From NCBI GenBank assembly GCA_003164135.1, contig PLSD01000102.1:1-64000 (forward strand): DNA of 64,000 nucleotides, written 5' to 3'. Each line of letters starts with the position of its first letter. Position 1 is the first letter of the stretch. Both the position numbers and the translations under genes were made by a program. The DNA is from Acetobacteraceae bacterium (lineage in GTDB: Bacteria; Pseudomonadota; Alphaproteobacteria; Acetobacterales; Acetobacteraceae). Of the stretch, positions 53,565 through 62,742 are shown in pieces. Under the pieces are notes generated by a model. That model was not told the DNA's origin, did no database searches, and saw only the letters and a program-made list of their open reading frames with translations.

Positions 53565-54548
53565 TTAACGCCGCTGCGTGGATCCACGCACCACGCAGTG
53601 GCCACCCAGCACCACCTTGCGTACTGGCGACTCCGGCTCTTCCAGCCGTTCCAGCAATAGTTGCATCGCCGTGCGGCCGATCGCGGCCACCGGCTGTTCA
53701 ATCACCGTCAGCCCCGGCCCGGCCAGTTCGGTCCAGCTTTCGTTGTCGAATCCGGCAACCGCCATGTCCTCGGGTATCCGCTTGCCCGCCGCGCGCATCG
53801 CCCGCACGACGCCCATCAACAGCAGGCCGTTGCTGGCGATCACCGCCTCCGGCGCGGTGCCTTGTGCGAACCATTTCCCCGCTTCCGCCTCTGCCGCCTC
53901 GATGCTGGGCGCGATGAAGCACGCCGCCGGGGTCAGCCCTGCCGCCTGCATCGCCGCCACATAGCCGTCGTGCCGCTCAATGCCCGTGGTGCTGGCGTTG
54001 CCGAACAGCCCGGTAATGCGTTGGTAGCCTTGCGCCACCAAGTGCTCCACCAGCATGCCGGCGGCGGCAAAATTATCCAGCACCACGGCATCCTGCCCGC
54101 TGGCGCGGCCGGCGCGGTCGATCAGCACCATCGGGAAATTAAAAATTCCCCGCGCCAATTTATCCACCGAGGCGCGGGTGGGAGCGAAGATCACGCCCGT
54201 GACGCGCTCCTCCTCCATCAGCTGCAAATACATCGCCTCTTTCTGCGGATTCTCGTCGGTATTGCAAAGGATCACGCGCAACCCAGCTTTATAGGCGGCA
54301 TCCTCCACCGCACGGGCAACGGCCGTGAAAAACGGGTTGGAAATATCGGCAACGATCAGCCCTATGGTTTGCGAATGGCGCGAGCGCAGCCGCCGCGCCG
54401 AGAGGTTTGGCCTGTACCCGGTGGCCTTCACCGCCGCCTCCACCTGGGCACGCAGTTCCGCGCTCACGGGCCCGCCGCCGAGTGCCCTGGAGACCGTGGC
54501 GGGTGAGACGCCTGCCGCGCGCGCTACATCTTTAATGCCGATTGTCAT
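53565..54548 (-). CDS. LacI-family regulator of the fructose operon
   Basis: A 327-residue LacI/GalR protein: N-terminal helix-turn-helix TIGIKDVARAAGVSPATVSRAL-like (IKDVARAAGVSPATVSRALG), hinge LSARRLRSRHSQTIGLI, and a periplasmic-binding-protein-like sensor domain. It is divergent from fruB, and two matching operators lie in the 173-base gap, one just before its own start, which suggests autoregulation. By analogy with FruR-like proteins the effector may be fructose 1-phosphate. This is an inference from context. Confidence 0.92.
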   Translation of the reverse strand: MTIGIKDVARAAGVSPATVSRALGGGPVSAELRAQVEAAVKATGYRPNLSARRLRSRHSQTIGLIVADISNPFFTAVARAVEDAAYKAGLRVILCNTDENPQKEAMYLQLMEEERVTGVIFAPTRASVDKLARGIFNFPMVLIDRAGRASGQDAVVLDNFAAAGMLVEHLVAQGYQRITGLFGNASTTGIERHDGYVAAMQAAGLTPAACFIAPSIEAAEAEAGKWFAQGTAPEAVIASNGLLLMGVVRAMRAAGKRIPEDMAVAGFDNESWTELAGPGLTVIEQPVAAIGRTAMQLLLERLEEPESPVRKVVLGGHCVVRGSTQRR

Positions 54549-54566
54549 GGTTCCTGGTACTTTTTC

Positions 54567-54582
54567 TAGAAATCGTTCTCAT
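54567..54582. promoter_or_regulatory. LacI-type operator 1 (near the regulator start)
   Basis: TAGAAATCGTTCTCAT lies 19 bases upstream of the LacI-type regulator start. It matches operator 2 at 13 of 16 positions, with the central TCGT conserved. It is likely used for autoregulation. Confidence 0.75.
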
Positions 54583-54664
54583 TAACTTGAGCACAACAAC
54601 CCATTATAATGCAATGGCCGGAGGGGAAATTGATAAAAAATCGCGAAATAGCGCAGCATAATGC

Positions 54665-54694
54665 TTGACAACCATACATGAAATCGTTTTCATT
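54665..54694 (+). promoter_or_regulatory. fruB promoter region with LacI-type operator 2
   Basis: TTGACA (54665-54670) is an exact -35 box. The operator ATGAAATCGTTTTCAT (54678-54693) is a perfect inverted repeat (ATGAAA-TCGT-TTTCAT) covering the spacer and the expected -10 position, where the -10 itself (TTCATT) is weak. Binding of the regulator here would block RNA polymerase directly. The fruB start is 28 bases further on. Confidence 0.78.
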
Positions 54695-54721
54695 GTTATT
54701 AAGGTTACGGGAAAAACATCC

Positions 54722-57229
54722 ATGTCATCAAATTTGCAAGACGCCCTGCTGGGGCGTGAGCTTGTCCGTCTCAACGCCGCACCCGCGAGCAAGGAGGCCG
54801 CCATTACCGAGGCCTGCCAGCTACTGGCCGCCGCCGGCTGCGTGGCGCCCGGCTTTGCCGCCAGCATGTTGCGGCGCGAGGCGGTGGCGAACACGTTTCT
54901 CGGCCACGGCGTCGCCATTCCGCACGGCCTGCTCGAAGATAAGGACATGGTCCGCCGCGACGGCATCGCCATTTTGCAGGTGCCGGGCGGCCTGGAATGG
55001 AACCCCGGACAAACCGCGCAGCTTATCGTCGCCATTGCCGCGCGCGGTGACACGCACATCGCCATCCTGCGCCGGCTCACCCGGCTGATTCAGGACGAGG
55101 CCCGCCTCGCCGCCCTTTGCACCACGCGCGACGCCAGCCAGATCATCCACGCCCTGACGCAGGACACGCCGATGCCCACCGCCACTCCGGTTTCGGATCT
55201 GGCGCAATCATTCGACTGGGTGGTGGACTACCCCGCCGGGCTGCACGCCCGCCCCGCCGCCGCCTGGGTGGATGTGGTACGCGCCACCGGCCTGCACGTG
55301 CAGGTGCGCCATGGTGATGAAGCGGCCGACGCCCGCAACCTCGTGGCCCTGCTGCAACTCGGCCTGCGCCAGGGCGACACGGTGACCATTTCCGCCGAGG
55401 GCGAGGACGCGGCCGCCGGTCTCGCCCGGCTGCGCGCCCGCATCATTGGCCTCACGGCGCAGGAGGTGGCTGACGCCGCCAAAGCCGCCGCCCGCGCCGC
55501 CGCTCCGGTACGTGGCTGGGTGCCGCCCGGCGCGCCGCTCACCATCGCCGGCCTCGCCGCCAGCCCTGGCATCGCCATCGGCCCGCTGCATGTTCTCACC
55601 ACCGCGGAGGTCAGCATCCCCGACACGCCGGTCGCCCTCACCGAAGGCGGTAACGCTTTGCATGAGGCGCTGACCGCCACCCGCCAGCAGATGACCGCCC
55701 TGGTCGATGACACCACCCGCCGCCTCGGCGCGACGGACGCCGCCATTTTCAAGGCGCAGGCGGAGCTGCTGAACGATACCGACCTTATCACTCTCACATG
55801 CCAGCTCATGGTCGAGGGCCATGGCGTGGCATGGTCCTGGAACGAGGCCATCGAGCGCATGGCCGCCAGTCTTTCGGCATTGGGCAACCCGGTGCTGGCC
55901 GGGCGCGCCGCGGACCTGCGCGACGTCGGCCGCCGCGTACTCACCTGGCTGGCACCCTCGCTCTCCTTCGGCTCGCTGCAGAATCTGCCCGAGCAACCCT
56001 GCATCCTCGCCGCCGCTGATCTTTCACCGTCGGACACCGCCGGACTGGATATGACCCGTGTCATCGGCCTCGCCATGGCGCTAGGCGGGCCAACTTCGCA
56101 TACCGCCATTCTGGCACGTACCCTCGGCCTGCCGGCCATCGTCGCCGGTGGCGAGAACGTGCTGGAAGCCAAATCCGGCACCATGGCCATTCTCGACGGC
56201 CAGACCGGCCGCCTCTACCTCTCGCCATCCGCCGAGGACATCGCCTCCGCCCAGGAATGGGCCGCCGCGCGCGCCGCCAAACAGGCCGAGGAAGCGCAAA
56301 AACGCGGCGAACCCGCCACCACCACGGATGGCCACCGCATCGAGATCGGCGCCAACGTGAACCGCCCGGATCAGGTACCGCTGGCCATCACCGAGGGCGG
56401 CGAAAGTGTCGGCCTGATGCGCACCGAATTCCTCTTCCTGGAAACCGGCGCAACACCTTCCGAAGATGAACAGTTCGCCACCTATCGCGGCATGATCGAT
56501 GCTCTGGCCGGCCGCCCGCTCATCATCCGCGCGCTGGACATCGGCGGCGACAAGCAGGTCGCGCATCTGCACCTGCCGCATGAGGAAAACCCATTCCTCG
56601 GCGTGCGCGGCGCCCGCCTGCTGCTGCGCCGGCCAGACCTTTTGCACCCGCAGCTGCGCGCCATCTACCGCGCCGCCGCGCTGGGCGGGGAGGTTTCGAT
56701 CATGTTTCCCATGGTCACCTCGGTCGACGAAATTTTGCGCCTGCGCGAAATCTGCGAACAAATCCGCGCTGGGTTGGGCGCACCGGTGCTGCCACTGGGC
56801 ATCATGATCGAAGTCCCCGCCGCCGCCATCCAGGCCGACAGCCTGGCGGAACATTGCGACTTCTTCTCCATCGGCACCAACGACCTCACGCAATACGCAC
56901 TGGCGATCGACCGGCAGAACCCGGACCTCGCTGCCGAAGCCGACAGCCTGCACCCCGCCGTGCTGCGTCTCATCGCGCAAACCGTGGCAGGTGCCTCCAA
57001 ATACAACCGCTGGGTCGGCGTGTGCGGCGGCATCGCGGGCGATCCGTTCGGCGCCACGCTGCTCGCGGGCCTTGGCGTCAACGAGCTCTCCATGACCCCG
57101 CGCGACATTGCCACCGTGAAAGCCCGGCTGCGCGGCGCCGATTTTTCCTCCCTGCAAACCCTGGCCGCACAAGCACTGGCCGCCAGCACCGCGGCACAGG
57201 TGCGCGCTCTCGATGGAGCCGGCGCATGA
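54722..57229 (+). CDS. fruB: fructose PTS multiphosphoryl transfer protein (EIIA-HPr-Enzyme I)
   Basis: An 835-residue fusion that carries phosphate from PEP to the fructose permease. Residues 1-145 are EIIA-Fru with His68 (GVAIPHG). Residues about 163-250 are HPr with the active His175 (AGLHARPAA). From about 278 on is Enzyme I, with the phospho-histidine about His460 in GGPTSHTAILAR, the PEP-binding RTEFLF and LGVRGARLLLRRPDL-like segments, and FSIGTNDLTQY. The presence of a full Enzyme I makes the system self-contained for fructose. The ATG at 54722 is chosen because EIIA homology begins there. The stop overlaps fruK (ATGA). Confidence 0.95.
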   Translation: MSSNLQDALLGRELVRLNAAPASKEAAITEACQLLAAAGCVAPGFAASMLRREAVANTFLGHGVAIPHGLLEDKDMVRRDGIAILQVPGGLEWNPGQTAQLIVAIAARGDTHIAILRRLTRLIQDEARLAALCTTRDASQIIHALTQDTPMPTATPVSDLAQSFDWVVDYPAGLHARPAAAWVDVVRATGLHVQVRHGDEAADARNLVALLQLGLRQGDTVTISAEGEDAAAGLARLRARIIGLTAQEVADAAKAAARAAAPVRGWVPPGAPLTIAGLAASPGIAIGPLHVLTTAEVSIPDTPVALTEGGNALHEALTATRQQMTALVDDTTRRLGATDAAIFKAQAELLNDTDLITLTCQLMVEGHGVAWSWNEAIERMAASLSALGNPVLAGRAADLRDVGRRVLTWLAPSLSFGSLQNLPEQPCILAAADLSPSDTAGLDMTRVIGLAMALGGPTSHTAILARTLGLPAIVAGGENVLEAKSGTMAILDGQTGRLYLSPSAEDIASAQEWAAARAAKQAEEAQKRGEPATTTDGHRIEIGANVNRPDQVPLAITEGGESVGLMRTEFLFLETGATPSEDEQFATYRGMIDALAGRPLIIRALDIGGDKQVAHLHLPHEENPFLGVRGARLLLRRPDLLHPQLRAIYRAAALGGEVSIMFPMVTSVDEILRLREICEQIRAGLGAPVLPLGIMIEVPAAAIQADSLAEHCDFFSIGTNDLTQYALAIDRQNPDLAAEADSLHPAVLRLIAQTVAGASKYNRWVGVCGGIAGDPFGATLLAGLGVNELSMTPRDIATVKARLRGADFSSLQTLAAQALAASTAAQVRALDGAGA

Positions 57230-58155
57230 CCCGCATCGTCACCCTCACCCTCAACCCCGCCATTGACGAGACCGTGCTGCTGGAACGCCTGCGTCCCGGC
57301 CATGTGCACCGTGCCAGCGGTGTCGCCTTCCATCCCGGGGGCAAGGGTGTGAACGTCGCCAGCTGCCTCGCCGACTGGGGTCTGCCGGTTACCGCCACCG
57401 GCATCCTTGGGCATGGCAATGCAGGTACGTTCGAGGCGCTGTTCACCGCCAAGCACATCACCGACGCCTTCATCCGCGTGCCCGGCGAGACCCGCACCAA
57501 CATCAAGCTCAGCCACGACGGCGAGACCACCGACATCAACCTGCCCGGCCTTACGATTTCCCCGGCAGATGCCACAAGAATTTTCGAACAGACGGTGGCG
57601 CTGGCAGACTCCGGCACGCTGGCCGTGCTGGGCGGCAGCCTGCCCGAGGGCATGCCTGAGAATTTTTACGCCGGGCTCACCCTCGCCTTGCAGGAATGCG
57701 GCGCACGTGTGCTGCTGGACACCAGCGGCACGCCACTCACCCGCGCCCTACGGGCCGCGCAACTGCCCTACTGCATCAAGCCAAACCGCACCGAACTTGA
57801 ATTCTACGCCGGCACCACCTTGAACTCTGACGCCGCTCTGATCGAAGTCGCACGCGAGCTCATCGCCCGAGGAGTCACCCTTGTGGTTATTTCGCTAGGT
57901 GGCGAGGGTGCGTTGTTCGTCACCGCGCAAACCGTGTTACGCGCCTCGCTGCCCGCCTTGCGCGTCACCAGCACAGTGGGCGCCGGGGATGCCATGGTTG
58001 CCGGCATCATCGCCGCATTTAGTGAAAACGCCGGGCTGGAAGCAACTGCCCGCCTCGCTACCGCCTTCGCCACCGCCAAACTGCAACAGGCGGGACCGAA
58101 TCTACCCGCGCGTCAGATCGTCGAAACGCTCTGCGCGCACGTACAAATTAGTTAG
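57226..58155 (+). CDS. fruK: 1-phosphofructokinase
   Basis: A 309-residue PfkB-family kinase that converts fructose 1-phosphate to fructose 1,6-bisphosphate. Signatures are ITLTLNPAIDETV-like TLTLNPAIDETV, the substrate loop HPGGKGVNVA and the ATP/anion-hole motif TVGAGDAMVAG with the catalytic aspartate. The start overlaps fruB, and fruA follows 13 bases later. It completes the standard fruBKA order. Confidence 0.95.
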   Translation: MTRIVTLTLNPAIDETVLLERLRPGHVHRASGVAFHPGGKGVNVASCLADWGLPVTATGILGHGNAGTFEALFTAKHITDAFIRVPGETRTNIKLSHDGETTDINLPGLTISPADATRIFEQTVALADSGTLAVLGGSLPEGMPENFYAGLTLALQECGARVLLDTSGTPLTRALRAAQLPYCIKPNRTELEFYAGTTLNSDAALIEVARELIARGVTLVVISLGGEGALFVTAQTVLRASLPALRVTSTVGAGDAMVAGIIAAFSENAGLEATARLATAFATAKLQQAGPNLPARQIVETLCAHVQIS

Positions 58156-58168
58156 GGAGTAAACAAAC

Positions 58169-59848
58169 ATGAGCGACATTATCGCGTCGGTAGCCACCGG
58201 CAGCGTAACCGTAAACGGTGTTCTGGCTGCGCAGGCTTTGCGCAAATCGGCAAAATCAGCTGGTAAAACCATCGAGGTTGAAGTCCGCACCGACGAGGGC
58301 GTACTTAACCCCCTCACCCCCGGGCAGATTTCCGGCGCGCAAAACGTGCTGCTGATCGGCAAAACCGATGCCAGCGACGCCCGTTTTTCCGGCATGTTGA
58401 CCCAGCGCGCCTCCATTGAGGACGTGCTGGCCGATGCGAGCGCCGTGCTGCGCGGCAGCAAGCCGGTGACCGGAGCAAAAAAAATCGTCGCCATCACCTC
58501 CTGCCCCACCGGCATCGCGCATACCTTCATGGCCGCCGAGGGACTGCAGCAAGCCGCCACCACGCTGGGGCATGAGATCCGCGTGGAAACGCAAGGTTCC
58601 GTGGGCTCGCAGACGCCACTCACCCCGGCCGAAATCGCCGCCGCCGACCTGGTCATCATCGCCGCCGACAAGCAGGTGGAGCTTTCCCGCTTTGCAGGCA
58701 AACGCGTATTCCAGTCCGGTACCAAACCCGCAATCAACGATGGCCAGAACCTCATCGCGCAAGCGCTGCGGGAAGCAAACCTGCAGGCGGGCATTATAGA
58801 ATCCGCCAGCGCCGCGCCGCAGAAAACCGGCCCGTACAAGCATCTGATGTCGGGCGTCTCTTTCATGATCCCCTTCGTCACAGCAGGCGGCCTGCTCATC
58901 GCACTCGCCTTCGCCTTCGGCGGCATCTACGCCACCGACCCCGCGCAGGCGCACACCTTCGCCGGTGCGCTGTTCGAAATCGGCGCCAAATCCGCGTTCA
59001 CTTTGTTCGTGCCCATCCTTGGCGGCTTCATCGCCTATTCCATCGCCGACCGCCCCGGCTTGGCGCCGGGCATGATCGGCGGGCTGCTGAGCTCGCTGCT
59101 CGGTGCCGGGTTTCTGGGCGCCATCGTTGCCGGATTTCTTGCTGGTTACAGTACGCTTTATCTCAACCGTTATATAAAACTACCGCGCGCGATGGAGGGT
59201 TTGAAGCCGGTTCTGATTTTGCCCCTACTCGGCACGCTGATTACCGGGTTGCTGATGGTCTACGTCATCGGCACCCCGATTGCCGAAGTTCTTGCCTTCC
59301 TCACAAACTTCCTCAAATCCATGCAGGGCTCGTCCGCCATCATCCTCGGCCTGCTGCTCGGCGCCATGATGGCGTTCGACATGGGCGGCCCGGTGAACAA
59401 AGCCGCCTACACCTTCGCCGTCGGCCTGCTCTCCGCCCAGGTGTATACGCCGATGGCCGCCGTGATGGCTGCCGGTATGACCCCGCCGCTGGCCATCGCG
59501 CTCGCCACCCGTCTGTTCCCCGCCCGCTTCTCGGAGGAAGAACGTGAAGCCGGGCTTTCGGCCGGCGCGCTGGGCCTGTCCTTCATCACCGAGGGCGCCA
59601 TTCCCTTCGCCGCGCGTGACCCGTTCCGTGTCATCCCCTGCACTGTCGCGGGCTCGGCCGTGGCCGGAGCCATCTCCATGGCTTCAGGCGTGGAACTGAA
59701 AGTTCCACACGGCGGCATCTTCGTGCTGCCCATCCCCGATGCGGTCACGCATCTCGGCTTCTACGTCATCGCTTTGGTAGCAGGCACCATTGTCACCGCG
59801 TTGATGCTCGGCGCGCTGAAGAAAAATTTCGTTGAAAAAACCGTCTAA
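58169..59848 (+). CDS. fruA: fructose PTS permease EIIBC
   Basis: A 559-residue permease. Residues 1-98 are a degenerate IIB-prime domain without the cysteine. Residues 104-200 are IIB with the phospho-cysteine Cys112 (AITSCPTGIAHTFMAAE). Residues about 225-550 are the IIC channel with about eight to ten transmembrane helices, including KHLMSGVSFMIPFVTAGGLL, DMGGPVNKAAYTF and FITEGAIPFAARDPFRVIP. It imports fructose as fructose 1-phosphate. The domain order B-prime, B, C matches enterobacterial FruA. Confidence 0.95.
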   Translation: MSDIIASVATGSVTVNGVLAAQALRKSAKSAGKTIEVEVRTDEGVLNPLTPGQISGAQNVLLIGKTDASDARFSGMLTQRASIEDVLADASAVLRGSKPVTGAKKIVAITSCPTGIAHTFMAAEGLQQAATTLGHEIRVETQGSVGSQTPLTPAEIAAADLVIIAADKQVELSRFAGKRVFQSGTKPAINDGQNLIAQALREANLQAGIIESASAAPQKTGPYKHLMSGVSFMIPFVTAGGLLIALAFAFGGIYATDPAQAHTFAGALFEIGAKSAFTLFVPILGGFIAYSIADRPGLAPGMIGGLLSSLLGAGFLGAIVAGFLAGYSTLYLNRYIKLPRAMEGLKPVLILPLLGTLITGLLMVYVIGTPIAEVLAFLTNFLKSMQGSSAIILGLLLGAMMAFDMGGPVNKAAYTFAVGLLSAQVYTPMAAVMAAGMTPPLAIALATRLFPARFSEEEREAGLSAGALGLSFITEGAIPFAARDPFRVIPCTVAGSAVAGAISMASGVELKVPHGGIFVLPIPDAVTHLGFYVIALVAGTIVTALMLGALKKNFVEKTV

Positions 59849-59871
59849 CTCAAGAAAAGGTCAACAGGTTC

Positions 59872-61152
59872 ATGCTTAAAAAATTCGTCTATGCCGCCGG
59901 CATTTCCATGCTGGCACTCAGCGCCGCGCAGGCGCAAACCACCCCGGCACCCACCCTCGGCCAGAAATTGTTCGACGACGGCGTCTCCATCTCGCTGAAC
60001 TACACGGGTGAAGCTGCGGGCAACCCCTCCGGCGGCATCCGCCAGGGGTCCGATTATGCGGGACAGGTCTTCCTCAGCGGCGATTTCGACATGAGCAAAA
60101 TCGCGGGTCTCACCGGCACCACTATCCATGTCGCCGTAACGCAGCGCCATGGCCGCAATCTGGCCGCTGACGACATCGGCAACAACACCTCCGTGCAGGA
60201 AATTTATGGCACGCAGAACGTTCATCTGGCCTATTTCACCATCGAACAGAAACTGTTCAATGACCGGCTGGACATTACCGCCGGGCGCACCGTCGCCAAC
60301 ATCGCCTTCCTCAACTCGCCGCTGTATTGCCAGTTCCAGTCCAACTCGGCCTGCGGCAATCCCACCTTCATTTTCAAGGACAGCAATTTCACCTACTTCC
60401 CCGCGTCCAGCTGGGGCGGCGACGCAAAATTCCTGTTCACGCCCGATACATATGTGCATGCGGGCCTGTATGAGGTGAACCCGGTCGACAACACCTTCCT
60501 CGCGCACGGTTTCGACCTCTCGGGCGAACATGCAACCGGCGTCGTGGCCCCCGCCGAACTTGGCTACACGCCCAACGGCAACCTCTACGCCGTTGGCGGC
60601 TGGTACGACACCGGCGCCTATTCCGACCCGCTGAACGATGCCACCGGCCAACCCGCCCTACTCACCGGGCAGCCCTACGCCACCCATCACGACCGCTCCG
60701 GCATGTTCCTGCGCTTCAACCAGCAGGTCACCCCAACTGGTTTGGCGGTATTCGGCGTGTTCATGACCAAGCTCAGCGGCCAGGTGAACGAGAACCAGTA
60801 TTACGAGCTCGGCGCCGTGCAGACCGGCACTTTCGCCGGGCGCGACACCGACACCATCGGCTTCGTCGTCAACGACCAGGAATTCTCCAACGCCTTCCTC
60901 GACAACATCGCCACCGCGCGTGAATCCGTTGGCGGCACCGGCAATATTCCGCACCGTGAGATCATGATGGAACTCAACTACGACGCCCAGCTCACGCCGT
61001 GGATGACCGCCACGCCGAACCTGCAGTACATCATCAACCCGGATCAGTCCGCCGAGCCGTATCGTAAGACCAACATCAAGAACGCCTTTGTCGTCGGCTT
61101 GAAATTTACCGTTGACCTTGCCCGTCTGGGCGGCTTCGCCCCGCCGCAATAG
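59872..61152 (+). CDS. oprB: OprB-family carbohydrate-selective porin
   Basis: A 426-residue outer-membrane protein with a signal peptide (cleavage around AAQAQ, residue 22). The mature protein is a beta-barrel of the OprB family: NTSVQEIYGTQNVHLAYFTIEQKLFNDRLDITAGR-like segments (LFNDRLDITAGRTVANIAF), AGLYEVNP, GMFLRFNQQV and the terminal MNELNYDA-type strand (MMELNYDAQLTPWMTATPNLQYI) with PDQ. It lies 23 bases after fruA, so it is probably cotranscribed and brings sugars across the outer membrane. Pairing a PTS with OprB is known in Acetobacteraceae, but sugar specificity here is inferred. Confidence 0.92.
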   Translation: MLKKFVYAAGISMLALSAAQAQTTPAPTLGQKLFDDGVSISLNYTGEAAGNPSGGIRQGSDYAGQVFLSGDFDMSKIAGLTGTTIHVAVTQRHGRNLAADDIGNNTSVQEIYGTQNVHLAYFTIEQKLFNDRLDITAGRTVANIAFLNSPLYCQFQSNSACGNPTFIFKDSNFTYFPASSWGGDAKFLFTPDTYVHAGLYEVNPVDNTFLAHGFDLSGEHATGVVAPAELGYTPNGNLYAVGGWYDTGAYSDPLNDATGQPALLTGQPYATHHDRSGMFLRFNQQVTPTGLAVFGVFMTKLSGQVNENQYYELGAVQTGTFAGRDTDTIGFVVNDQEFSNAFLDNIATARESVGGTGNIPHREIMMELNYDAQLTPWMTATPNLQYIINPDQSAEPYRKTNIKNAFVVGLKFTVDLARLGGFAPPQ

Positions 61153-61162
61153 GCGGGCGATG

Positions 61163-61199
61163 ATCCGGGACCGCGCCGTGGCGCGGCGCGGTCCCGGAT
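61163..61199. terminator. perfect 15-bp stem-loop between oprB and zwf
   Basis: ATCCGGGACCGCGCC (61163-61177) pairs with GGCGCGGTCCCGGAT (61185-61199) around a 7-base loop. The very stable stem is 10 bases after the oprB stop. Only a weak T-rich stretch follows (TTTGCTTTC). It probably ends or attenuates the fru-oprB transcript and separates it from zwf. Confidence 0.7.
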
Positions 61200-61263
61200 A
61201 TCCATTTGCTTTCAATGGTTTTCGCGTACAATTTGCAAGCGCAACCGTGAAGAAGGATTTGCC

Positions 61264-62742
61264 ATGACCAGCCGCGTCATCCCCGTCGTCCCCTTTGTCC
61301 TCGTGGTGTTCGGCGCTACCGGCGATCTGGCCCGGCGCAAACTGCTCCCCGCCATGTTCCAGCGCCATATGGCCGGGCAATTGCCCGATGCCGCGAATAT
61401 CATCGGCGCCTCGCGCGGCAAGCTCACCCATGATGCCTTCATCGCCCTCGCCCGGCAGGCCATTATCGACCACGTCCCGGCCGATGAGCGCAATGAGGCC
61501 GATGTCGCGCGCTTCATCGCCCGGCTGGATTACGTCGCGGTTGAGGCCGATGACGACCACGGATGGCTGGACCTGACGCACGCGCTGGAAGCCTACCACG
61601 ACCGTGTCAACGTATTCTACCTCGCCACCGGCCCCGCGCTGTTCGGCCCAATCTGCGAGCGCCTGGGCCGGTTCGGCCTGGCGCATGGCAATGCGCGCGT
61701 GGTGGTGGAAAAGCCGATCGGCAATAACCTGGAGTCCGCCAAGGCGCTCAACGCGGCCATCGGCAAGGTCTTCCCCGAGGACCGTGTCTACCGCATCGAC
61801 CATTACCTCGGTAAAGAGGCGGTGCAGAACCTGATGGCGCTACGCTTCGCCAATTTCCTGTTCGAGCCGTTGTGGAACGCCGCGCATATTGACCACGTGC
61901 AGATCACCGTGGCGGAGAGCCTCGGCGTGGAAGGCCGCGCGGGATATTACGACACCGCCGGCGCGCTGCGCGACATGGTGCAGAACCACATCCTGCAACT
62001 GCTCTGCCTCGTCGCCATGGAACCCCCAGCGCGGCTGGATGCCGATGCCTTGCGCGACGAGAAACTCAAAGTCCTGCATGCGTTGAAGCCCGTCGGCGAC
62101 CCGCTTTCCACGCAGAACGCCGTGCGCGGCCAGTACCGCGCGGGGGCTTCGGCCGGCGGCGCGGTGCCGGGCTACCTGGAGGAGCTGGGCGCCGAGGCCA
62201 GCAGCACGGAAACCTTCGTGGCGCTGAAAGCCGAGGTCGAAAACTGGCGCTGGGCCGGGGTGCCGTTCTACCTGCGCACCGGCAAGCGGCTGGCCGAGCG
62301 CGTCTCGGAAATCGTCATCGCCTTCCGCCCCATCCCGCACTCCGTCTTCGCCCCCTCCGCCGGCGCCATCGAGGCCAACCGCCTCGTCATCCGCCTGCAA
62401 CCCGATGAAGGCGTGAAACTCTGGCTGATGACCAAGGACCCCGGCCCCGGCGGCATGCGTTTGCGCTCAGTGCCGCTGGACATGAGCTTCGCCAACGCCT
62501 TCCAGGTCCGCAACCCGGATGCCTACGAGCGCCTGGTGCTGGACGTGGTGCGCGGCGACCAGACCCTGTTCATGCGCCGTGACGAGGTGGAAGCCGCATG
62601 GAGCTGGATCGACCCGATCCTCGACTCCTGGTCGCATGCCGCCGAACAGCCAAAACCCTACACCGCGGGCACCTGGGGACCGTCCGCCGCCATCGCCCTC
62701 ATCGAGCGCGACGGCCGCACCTGGCTGGACGGCAGTTCGTGA
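61264..62742 (+). CDS. zwf: glucose-6-phosphate 1-dehydrogenase
   Basis: A 492-residue NADP(H)/NAD(H)-dependent dehydrogenase starting the Entner-Doudoroff and pentose phosphate routes. The cofactor motif is VFGATGDLARRKLLPAM at the N-terminus. The substrate signature RIDHYLGKEAVQNL contains the catalytic histidine and lysine. C-terminal segments YLRTGKRLAERVSEIVI and DPILDSWSHA are typical. The ATG at 61264 has GAAGGA upstream. The stop overlaps the GTG start of pgl (GTGA), so the two are translationally coupled. Confidence 0.96.
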   Translation: MTSRVIPVVPFVLVVFGATGDLARRKLLPAMFQRHMAGQLPDAANIIGASRGKLTHDAFIALARQAIIDHVPADERNEADVARFIARLDYVAVEADDDHGWLDLTHALEAYHDRVNVFYLATGPALFGPICERLGRFGLAHGNARVVVEKPIGNNLESAKALNAAIGKVFPEDRVYRIDHYLGKEAVQNLMALRFANFLFEPLWNAAHIDHVQITVAESLGVEGRAGYYDTAGALRDMVQNHILQLLCLVAMEPPARLDADALRDEKLKVLHALKPVGDPLSTQNAVRGQYRAGASAGGAVPGYLEELGAEASSTETFVALKAEVENWRWAGVPFYLRTGKRLAERVSEIVIAFRPIPHSVFAPSAGAIEANRLVIRLQPDEGVKLWLMTKDPGPGGMRLRSVPLDMSFANAFQVRNPDAYERLVLDVVRGDQTLFMRRDEVEAAWSWIDPILDSWSHAAEQPKPYTAGTWGPSAAIALIERDGRTWLDGSS

